Positions 21,092-30,200 of a stretch of 64,000 nt of DNA are shown piece by piece. The notes below the pieces were generated by a model that searched no databases, was not told the origin of the DNA, and saw only the letters and a list, made by a program, of their open reading frames with translations. The DNA lies in contig CM055275.1 of NCBI GenBank assembly GCA_029237695.1, forward strand, positions 6,563,131-6,627,130, given 5' to 3'. Both the position numbers and the translations under genes were made by a program. This DNA comes from Conchocele bisecta. Its lineage: Eukaryota; Mollusca; Bivalvia; Lucinida; Thyasiridae. Each line of letters opens with the position of its first letter. Position 1 is the stretch's first letter.

Positions 21092-21679
21092 TTAAACGTA
21101 CATGCCCACTCATAGGCATTATAATATAGGGAGACAGATAGTTTTGTGTATTCTTTATGACGTTTTCTGGCAAAATAAACATTAATTCACCATTGGCATT
21201 ACCCCACGTAATGATTGGCATTACTATACTTTATACATCAGGGGTTATAACCGTGTTTCCCTAAAATGTTAACGGAAAATATTATTTATTCTCTGTAATT
21301 ATTTTTTCATGTGCATTGATCATACTTTATAATCTGTGGAAAATATTATTTTTCAGGCTATTTTCATATGTAAATGAGGCATAATATTTGTTAATTATTT
21401 ATACTAATTAAATGCGTCACCTGAAAAATATTTTCGACACATCAATAAATAAATACAGAGTATAATAGTCATGTCCGATCGATAACATTTTAATGAAACA
21501 CGGTTATCGCCCCTGATATCAGTGTGGAAATTTACGTCTGATATAAAATGTATAATGCAGCCAATCAATACGTGTGGTAAAGGTGAATGAATGTTTATTT
21601 TGCCAGAAACTGTCTCATATGATGTCTCTGATATAAAGAATAGTTTGTGCCTATTGAGTGGGCATGTACCTCTAACTAA
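21092..21679. mobile_element. Family E rearranged copy (two inverted halves)
   Basis: Both the left part (CATTCACC-type and GGCATTACTATACTTTATAC blocks) and the right part (TATCGCCCCTGATATCAGTG, GTGGGCATGTACCTCTAA) come from the same left half of E, in opposite orientation. They meet near 21360-21420. Confidence 0.6.
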
Positions 21680-21689
21680 TAAACAACAT

Positions 21690-21785
21690 CGCGTGATATC
21701 AGGTGAGTGTAATGTATCGTATTGTGATGTAAACGCAATACGTCGAATGCGCGTTTGTATTATGTATTTATTGAAGGTGTAAATA
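21690..21785. repeat. Family O fragment
   Basis: GATGTAAACGCAATACGTCG and TTGAAGGTGTAAATAT match blocks at 44500-44575 and 55565-55630. Confidence 0.45.
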
Positions 21786-22021
21786 TGATCCCTTCTCCAT
21801 TTCCCGTTGATACAGGTTTCTGAAAAATGCAATATTTCCACAAGTGACGTCGAAAATGGACACAACTTTCAGAGCTCATAGACTGGTTATTTGTCAAACA
21901 AATTATTTTGGGACGCCGGATTGTTAAACGTGTGAGACATAGTATAAGTTGTTCAGTACACCTTCCTGGTTGATAGTTATGCCAGTGGTATAAGGGAGTC
22001 AAAATGATACCACCCATATTA

Positions 22022-22127
22022 TACATATTAATGAGGTCAAAGGTCATTTTGTTTTATGAATCTTTTTCTGACATTGCACTTTCATGAATAAGACTATACT
22101 GAGATGCATTGTTTCTGCCAAATATGT
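22022..22127 (+). repeat. Direct repeat flanking the 1-kb foldback, left
   Basis: TACATATTAATGAGGTCAAA and CTGACATTGCACTTTCATGA; repeated in the same orientation at 23160-23262. Confidence 0.75.
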
Positions 22128-23158
22128 AATAGTTACTGCCCTAATTGAGGAGTTCATGTCTTTGAACAACCTACATGTGCCCATGGAACACCGAGCCGCG
22201 CAGCGGCGAGGTGTTTCATGGGCACATGTAGGCACAGGCGATTCTAGCGTGTCTTGGATGGTCAATTATTGTTTGTATATACATAAAACACCTTTCTAAA
22301 CAATGTACAAAACAATTCGAAAGTGCCCGGGTGTAAATATAATAATACTTAGAAAGGTACAAAACTCCCATTCGCCACCATTGTAACGAAAAGCCACACA
22401 ATGTAGACAATTGGAACTCGCCTATACAACGCATTACAGCGTGTCGAAACCGCTGCTTGAGGTGGGTTTTCGGCATAGATTTTACAGTTGCTAATACATT
22501 AACATAAATCTCAAAGATTTCGAGTGTAAACTGTACTAAAAACGCGTCCCACTAACCTAAATTCGCTTTTTAAAATTATACACGTTCACTTCCGCATTCT
22601 CAATGACTATTAGCCGCCATCTTTGAAAATGTTTCAATCACGTGCACGCAGTATTTGTTTGGTTGGTTACTGGAGACTAACGTCATTTCCATTAGCCAAC
22701 CAAATCAGTGCGTGTCATGTGATTCGATATTTTCAAAGATGGCGGCTAACCTTCATTTTTAATCAGGAAACGAAGGTGTATGAATTTTAAAAAGCGGATT
22801 TAGGTTAGTAAGACGCGTTTTAGTACAGTTTACACCACAATCTTTGAGATTTATGTTAATGTATTGGCAACTGTAAACTTTATGTCGAAAATTCACCCCA
22901 AACAGCAGTTACGACACGCTGAATGCGTTTTATAGGCGAGTTCCAATTGTCTACATTGTGTGAGTTTTCGTTACAATGGTGGCGAATGGGAGTTTTGTAC
23001 CTTTCTAAGTATTATTATATTTACACCCGGGCATTTTTGAATTGTTTTGTACATTGTTTAAAAAGGTGTTTTATGTATATACAAACAATAATTGACCATC
23101 CAAGACACGCTAGAATCGCCTGTGCATGTAGGTTGTTTAAACACATGGGCAGTAACTG
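22128..23158. mobile_element. Large foldback, about 1.03 kb, arms near 480-500 bp
   Basis: Nearly the whole span folds on itself. For example TAGCCGCCATCTTTGAAAAT (22612) pairs with ATTTTCAAAGATGGCGGCTA (22727). GCCCGGGTGTAAATATAATA (22326) pairs with its complement at 23014. The outermost GTTACTGCCC pairs with GGGCAGTAAC. The left arm has an extra small hairpin (CCATGGAACACC...GGTGTTTCATGG, 22180-22222). The 70-80-residue frames in both arms are the same palindromic sequence read twice. Confidence 0.8.
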
Positions 23159-23159
23159 A

Positions 23160-23262
23160 CTTACATATTAATGAGGTCAAAAGTCATGAAGTGCATTTAG
23201 TTTTATGATTTTTTTCTGACATTGCACTTTCATGAATAAGACCGAGATGCCAAATATGTTAT
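23160..23262 (+). repeat. Direct repeat flanking the 1-kb foldback, right
   Basis: Second copy of 22022-22127, with GAGATGCCAAATATGT at its end. Confidence 0.75.
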
Positions 23263-23297
23263 AAACAACAACAACAGATACATAAACTGGTGTCAAT

Positions 23298-23405
23298 ATA
23301 TAGAGGATATTCATATTTGTGCAACGAATATGACATATATGTTCATCGAGTGGTGTGGAATATCCATATTTCACGAGTGCCGTTGCAAAAATATGAATAT
23401 TCTAT
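23298..23405. repeat. Foldback with GATATTCATATTTGTGCAAC arms
   Basis: Complement GTTGCAAAAATATGAATATT at 23380-23400. The loop is AT-rich. Single copy in the window. Confidence 0.55.
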
Positions 23406-23729
23406 TTATTATATACCGCTCCATGGAAATTAGCAGTTTTTTAGACTGTATACGGTAATGAATTTGTATTTGCAGTCCGGCACTGCAGGTGCGCGTTATG
23501 AATATAGATAGCGGAAGTAGTCGTATTTTCACCGGAAGATGTTTATTTCATCGATGAGAACATATGCATTTTATTTACATCGCATAACTATGTATTTAAT
23601 GGGTAGGTATATAATAAATAGTGTTTGCATTGTAATGTGTGGATAAAATGTATTCAAAGGGCTAAAATTACTGTTTTTCTTTCGACCATCAATTCCGGAC
23701 CAAAAACATCATGATATACATACAATGTT

Positions 23730-24058
23730 AAAGGTGCATGCCCACTTAATAGGCACAAAATAGTAGGAAAAAATATCCGGCAAGGCTCATGAATTTCTTT
23801 ATTTCTCATCAGAAGTATATGTTGTGACCACTCATTTGAACCGTCTCGCCGAGACGGTTCAAATGAGTGGTCACAACATATACTTTGGTTGAGAAATAAG
23901 GAAAATAGATAGAGAATAGTAGGTTAGTGCCGTCAATGGGAAAAAATATCTGGCAAGGCTCTGGGGAATGAATGTTTATTTTGCCAGAAAATGTCTCGGA
24001 TGATGTCTCTGATATAAAGAACATTTTGTGCCTACTGAGTGGGCATGTACCTTTAAAG
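23730..24058. mobile_element. Family E remnant carrying B and H insertions
   Basis: The E left end (AAAGGTGCATGCCCAC) is followed at 23760-23965 by B1/H sequences (GTCTCGCCGAGACGGTTC centre). It resumes with the E right part (TGTTTATTTTGCCAGAAAAT...GTGGGCATGTACCTTTAA). Confidence 0.65.
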
Positions 24059-24548
24059 GTACATGCCCACTCAGTAGGCACAAACTGTTCTTTATATGAA
24101 TTAAATATGTGTATAATTGTGTCACTATTCCACCAGTTCTAAAAATTACGAGTGCCCGCTATACAGATATAATCATTTAGTAATATTTATTTTACTGATA
24201 GTAGCTCGCGGTTGTATCAAAATAGTTTCATATGCACATGAGGAATGATATGTTTTAATTATTTGTGCTAAGTAAATGATGAACCGCGACAGATTATAAA
24301 GTATGATCATTGCACATCAAAAAGTAAATACAGAGAATAAATAGTAATATCCGTTAATTTCTTAAGGAAACACGTTTATCGCCCCTGATATCAATGTAGA
24401 AATGTACGTCTGATATAAAATGTATAATGATACCAATAACTACGTGGGGTAATGGTGAATGCATGTTTGTTTTTGCTAGAAATTGTCCAAGATGATGTGG
24501 CTGATATACAGAACATTTTGTGTCTACGGAGTGGGCATGTACCTTTAA
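24052..24548. mobile_element. Family E MITE sharing TTTAAA with its neighbour
   Basis: Starts AAAGGTACATGCCCACTC immediately at the end of the preceding E copy, so two E ends meet head to head. The right end is GTGGGCATGTACCTTTAA. Confidence 0.75.
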
Positions 24549-24579
24549 TTATGTGATAAACATTATCCTATTATATATG

Positions 24580-25050
24580 TGGCTGTAACTGGAGAAATGG
24601 GGCTTATGTTTGTATGAATACAAGGACATATACATGTATATACTGTTTTGTTATATGCATGAAATGACTGACAAAATGGCGAACACCGCAGACATTGATA
24701 GACTGTGCGGATGCAAAACATTCATACAAATGTAACTCATGCCGAATTGAATTTCGTTCGAGCTCTGAATTTGTTTGTCATTTTCAACGTCATTTACTGA
24801 AAACATGCTGGTATGACATGGCTGTGACTGGAGAAATGGGGCTTATGGGTTTGCGACCAGTGTAGATCTAGATCAGCCTTTGCATCCGCACAGTCTGATC
24901 TGGATATACACTGTTCGCCATTATATCAATGAACCACCCGTCGTGCTGCTAACAACATAGATTGCCATCAGGCTACGGGAGTGTGCTATTTGATCTGGGT
25001 CTACATTGGTCGCAAAGATCAAGAGTCACATGTCTCTAGTGACAGTCATA
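24580..25050. repeat. Clam-type hairpin repeat (GACCAGTGTAGATCTAGATC)
   Basis: GTGACTGGAGAAATGGGGCT occurs at 24588 and 24822. The arms ATCCGCACAGTCTGATCTGG and GATCAGCCTTTGCATCCGCA and GGTCTACATTGGTCGCAAAG resemble a hairpin family I remember from heterodont bivalves. A related hairpin is at 34520-34640. Confidence 0.5.
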
Positions 25051-25174
25051 TATTTGAAATATTGTCGCATGAGAAAGCGAGTATTATTTTAAATCATAAA
25101 GACTGACGATATTACATATATAAGGCAAATGTGGCCCTAGTCCATTGCCATCGTCATCGTGTGTACATCGATGC

Positions 25175-25351
25175 AAGGTCAAGGTGATTGATCTCGTGGT
25201 TACAGCAACAACAATATTTACTGAAACTTCCAGAAGCTCTTCCGATTTAAGGTACGTATTCTGTTATATTGTCCTTATTATGTAATGGATTTTGATGAAA
25301 TATGGCGCATCAAACGCGTCTTGTTAAGCTGCATTTGGTGGTATATTTGGT
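25175..25351. mobile_element. Family C half element
   Basis: GATTGATCTCGTGGTTACAG, CTGAAACTTCCAGAAG, ATGGCGCATCAAACGCGTCT and TTGTTAAGCTGCATTTGGTG. The second half is absent. Confidence 0.65.
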
Positions 25352-25500
25352 GGTTCTCTTGACGGTGTATTATTTGTAAGGAGTTGATAATTTGCAAAGA
25401 GTGTAATAATGCACGTATAAGAAGTAAGAAGACGTGCTATTACCAATAATGTGGGCATGTACCTTTAATACACTGAACAAGACAATTTTATGAAATAAAT
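25352..25500. repeat. Unique flank shared, inverted, with 57098-57262
   Basis: CTTGACGGTGTATTATTTGT, TAATGCACGTATAAGAAGTA and AATAATGTGGGCATGTACCT reappear as complements at 57100-57262. Together with the adjoining C arm, this makes an inverted duplication of at least 330 bp. Confidence 0.7.
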
Positions 25501-25907
25501 AATAATATGTGTATGATAACGTGGTACTAACAACAACAACACGTACTGAAACTTCCAGAATCCATCTAATTCAAAGTACGTATTATTTTACAGTGTTCTT
25601 ATTGCGTTACGCATTTTGATGAAATATGGCGCATCAAACGCGTCTTGTTAAGCTGCATTTGGTGGTCTCTATATTTTCGCCCTAACTTATGTCGTTTTTG
25701 CGAAGAATCGATTTCCGTGTCTCCGACATAAGTTTGTTCCAAACTCCCTGTACCACCAAATGCAGCTTATCAAAACGCATTTGCTGCGCCATTTTTAATC
25801 AAAATCCGTTTCATATTAAGGAAAATATCAAATAATACTTTCAAAATGGCAGCACTTTCAGCCACTGTTGTTGTTGTTATACATGTAACCACGTGATCAT
25901 GCACCTT
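25501..25907. mobile_element. Family C MITE
   Basis: GTGTATGATAACGTGGTACT at the left and AACCACGTGATCATGCACCT at the right. The centre is shortened to CGATTTCCGTGTCTCCGAC. The left arm carries rare variants (TTATTGCGTTACGCATTTTG) shared only with 56980-57010. Confidence 0.75.
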
Positions 25908-26167
25908 GATTGCGTTCACCTGACAAATAGGGCATGTATGTAAATTCGTCAAACGTGCGCATCAAAATATAGTGCTTTCTTTCATATGCTCCACATCTTA
26001 ATTTAATTCCACTTGAGCTCTGAATTTGTTTGTCAATTGTCGATGTCATTTACGAAAATATTTTCGTCATCAATATCGGCGAAATACGGCACGACAAGGG
26101 AGGTAATTACAAGACAAGTCTAATTATAGAACAAGACGGTATTATTTATATTCCCGCCAAACATAGT

Positions 26168-27232
26168 CTACAAACGCGTCTGGCTAACACAACGGTTGGA
26201 TTCCTGTTGGATTCGATACGGGTTTTCTCCGTTAGTTTGTGTCGGTGTGTATTTATCTTCCGTTGAATCTTCATAGCACGTATTGTCTTTCAACCACACA
26301 GTTTCTACGTCATGTGCATGCCCGATCTCTCGCGAGTCCGTTTCAGATTTTTCGCGGGAATCTTGCTCCCGCTGCGCCTCGGCTTGAATCGCGAACTGCA
26401 CGTGCCGATAATACAACATGAAGTTGTTCACCAAAGCGGGAACGGTAAACCCTATCATCAACACCCCACACATTGCGCATAGCGACCCGATTATCTTCCC
26501 TAACGTCGTCGTCGGGTACATATCCCCGTATCCGACTGTTGTCATGGTGATTAACGCCCACCAGAAACCATGCGGAATGCTTTGGAAGTTATCATGGTCC
26601 TCTACATAGTAAATCAACGACGAGAAGACGAGTATTCCCAGTAGCATGAACCAGACCATCAGCATCATCTCGCTGACGCTTGCTCGAAGCGTGTACACGA
26701 GAATCCATAATCCCGGCACGTGACGGATTAACCGGAATATTCGGAGTACTCGGATAATCCGAATGGTGGAGATGTAGTTCACGGTTTGGTTGTTTTCCCG
26801 GAAGTGCGGCCAAGCTTCGTAGATGATCAGTTCAAAATAGTCCGGTAGTATCGCTAACATGTCGATTACAGCCAATAAGGAAGTGACGTATTTCAACTTT
26901 TTTGGCGCGAAAAGTAGTCTGGTGAGGTACTCCAGGGTAAAATAAGACAAACACACAATGTCGATTATCTGAAGCACTGGGTGTTTCATTTCAACTTGAA
27001 TATACGACGTCGACGTTGACGTCGACGTCGAAGTCGACGTCAACGTCGATGCCTCGGGATCCGGACTACTTGTAGGTGTGTCTTTCGTCGTTGTCACGGT
27101 GACGGTGTTTGTTGCATTCACGTCACTTGACTCGCTAAGGCGGGTTTCTGAGTATTGGAACTCCTTGGTTGTTTCCGCGAGGAAGGAGAAGATTGACAGG
27201 AGTACGAAGAACAAGGCCGCGAAACCGAATAT
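26168..27232 (-). CDS. Shaw: Kv channel exon 3 (S1 to C-terminus)
   Basis: 354 codons plus TAG, after acceptor TTCACAG (27239-27233). It holds all six membrane segments and the pore loop. The first coding residues are IFGFAAL, upstream of the first in-frame methionine, so this exon cannot be read as a separate gene. Confidence 0.93.
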   Translation of the reverse strand: MFGFAALFFVLLSIFSFLAETTKEFQYSETRLSESSDVNATNTVTVTTTKDTPTSSPDPEASTLTSTSTSTSTSTSYIQVEMKHPVLQIIDIVCLSYFTLEYLTRLLFAPKKLKYVTSLLAVIDMLAILPDYFELIIYEAWPHFRENNQTVNYISTIRIIRVLRIFRLIRHVPGLWILVYTLRASVSEMMLMVWFMLLGILVFSSLIYYVEDHDNFQSIPHGFWWALITMTTVGYGDMYPTTTLGKIIGSLCAMCGVLMIGFTVPALVNNFMLYYRHVQFAIQAEAQREQDSREKSETDSREIGHAHDVETVWLKDNTCYEDSTEDKYTPTQTNGENPYRIQQESNRCVSQTRL

Positions 27233-30200
27233 CTGTGAATATAAAACACAAGTAGGTTACTCCGCGGGAAAAGAATGTCTACGACATATCGATGGTCTAG
27301 TAACATAAGGTCGTAACTGCTATGCTTTAGCATAGCAGTTACGACCTTATGTTACTAGGCCATCGATATATGGGGGAAAATGAATTACTATATGATTCAG
27401 TTTATTGTAAAAGAGGAAAGTCTACTAAGTTTCTTATTTTGCAGATGCATATTTGGAAACAACTAAAATTCAAAATATATTAAATTAATCATTAAATGTT
27501 GCAATACTTACAAAGTTATATTTAGAACGAGAATTTATTACAAATTCAATATGTGAACTATAAATATTACTTAATTGGCCGAAACCATCGAGGGAATTTA
27601 CGTCAAACAGATATAATATGCTTGATGTCCTCGGAATACCAACCTTGGCCAATGGTGACGAATTCGTCCTGTTCAACAGCCTCCACATGACGCACCGGAA
27701 TTTCTCCCATCGCGATTCTCCCTCCGTTCGGACAACCGTCTCGTGTGTCATCATCGTGACTTTCCGGTCGCGCTCGAGATTCTGGAGCGCCTCGAGTGTT
27801 GAGTTCCAATCGTTGTAATTCATCCAGCAGCAGCGTTCGATTTTGCTCGGGGATATTCCCCAGAACTCGAGTTCGATCTTCGCGGATGGTCCGCACGCGA
27901 ATGACGGGAGATGGAGTTCTCCAGTTCGCAGATAGTTGAGGGTGGCCTGGAAATCAGAGAAACTACACGTGGTTGTAGATTATTGTGTTAGAACTTCTGT
28001 CACCGAGCAACTAGTGTACGTTGTTGCTTTTTATGATCGTACCAGTTCCAGTCGTCATTTATTATTTTAATCGGTCTAATCGTAGTTACAACGACAAGTG
28101 CATGGGAGATAACCGCTGCAATATTCACCATTGACATAACAGTTGCATTATAAATTCACGAAAGCTGCCCAAATTTTACGGCTATATAAACAATTCAAAA
28201 ACAAGATTTTTTTTGATAATATTAAATTAAAGGAAAAATTAAGAATGAGCCTTCTTTTTATTTCGTGAAATTTGGTCAAATATTGATTTTATTGCGAAAA
28301 AACAATTTCCCCATGTTAAATCCCCATAGACATCTTCACTCCGTGAACTCCGTGAAGATGTCTATGGGGATTTAACATGGGGAATTTATTTTTAATTTTA
28401 GAAATACTGGACCGATTTTTAAAATTTAACTTTTGTTTTCTTAGTTAGATCATATCCAAGCTATCTAGTCGGGTTTCGGAGTCTATTTCCAAAATTTTTC
28501 GTTTTTTGACTCCTCCCACACTTCCTTACCACTTTTTCCCCCATGTTAAATTCCCATAGACAAATCAATTTTTCGTAATAAAATCAATATTTGACCGAAT
28601 TTCACGAAATAAAAAGAAGGCTCATTCTTAAATTTGCCTTTAATTTAATATTATCGAAAATAATATTGTTTTTGAATTGTCTATATAGCCGTAAAATTTG
28701 GGCAGCTTTCGTGAAACAGACTATAATTTTAGTGTGACTGGCCTTTTGCCCCTAACATAGAGGAGAGTTTCACTAATCTTCGTACGACTAAAATGTTCGT
28801 CAGTGTAAAATTATGATAGTCTGTAAATTTCACATTAACAATGTTTTCCCGTAAACAATTGTTGGATTTACATTTATTGAGCATAGGCTGCATTTGCAGC
28901 CTATGCTCAATAAATGTAATCCACCAATTGAAATTTCCTGACGATCCTAAATTTGTATTTACGAACATTTTAGTCGCACGAAGCTTGGTGAAACGGCTCC
29001 CAGTTGTGAAAAACGAAGGTTTTGGAAAAGTGACAGCGGAACCTCGTCGAAAATCAGTTTTGTTTTAATATAATCTATTTTAGCGCTCATACTAAAGTTC
29101 CATAGGAATGCCTTTTTCGGAATAAAAGAATGTTTGGGGTATTTCATCAAATAGTTTTAGAGGACGGCAATATGTTTGATCTATAAGTTATGTAATTCAG
29201 TTTTAATAATGTTGATTCTTAAAGGTACATGCCCACTCAGTAGGCACAAACTGTTCTTTATATAAATTAAATAAGTGTATAATTGTGTCACTATTCCACC
29301 AGTTCTAAAAGTTACTAGTGCCCGATATACAGATATAATCATTTAGTAATATTTATTTTACTGATAGTGACGCGCGGTGGTATCAGGCTATTTTCATATG
29401 CAAATGAAGCATGATATTTTGTAATTATTTATATTAATTAAATGCGCCACCTGAAAAAATTATATTTTCGATAGATTATAAAGTAGGATCATTGCACATA
29501 CAAAAAATAAATACGGAGAATATATAGTAATGTCCGTTAGCATTTTAAGGAAACACGCTTATCGCCCCTGATATCAGTCGTAAATTTACTTCTGATATGA
29601 AATGTATAATAATGCCACTCAATACGTAGGGTAATGGTGAATGCATGCTTATTTTGCCAGAAAATGTCTCAGATGATGTTTCTGGTATAAATAACGTTTT
29701 GTGCCTACTGAGTGGGCATGTACCTTTAAAATGATGTTTAATATGATTAATATCATCAATATTATGAACACCGAATTAACATGGATGTGACTGGAGAAAT
29801 TACCCGACTGTGTTTGAGAGCCACATGTGGGCACAACATGGAGTCAATAATCAAACAGTCATTGTTACATGGCTGCCGTTGTTTGCACATATATTGCGCG
29901 TGCTGTTTGCATATGGCTTTAGGCAATGCTCATTCCGGGGTCGCACGTAATGGAAGTGCCTTCATGACGTCACTACGCGGAAGTGCCTTCATGACGTCAC
30001 TACTTCATGACGTTACTGACGTTCATGACGCGGCCCCGGAATATGAATGCCGAAAATTATCTACGTGAATGGGACGATTTATAAAAGTACTGAAAATACT
30101 GAATATAATGCTCAAATTACATCAGTTTTTTGTTGGAAATGTAACAATAACGTTTGATCATGTCCAGCCGTGTGCAAACGTTTGCTGTGGCCCGAGGGAA

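Noticed and set aside
22216..23159. Two similar 78-86-codon frames on opposite strands
   Set aside because: They are the two arms of one foldback read in mirror orientation; similarity is due to the inverted repeat, not to a gene pair.
2500..26000. Upstream exons of the chitin synthase, including a possible myosin-like head
   Set aside because: I looked for P-loop and other myosin motifs and for further membrane exons on the minus strand and saw none. They may be outside the reach of reading by eye or absent.
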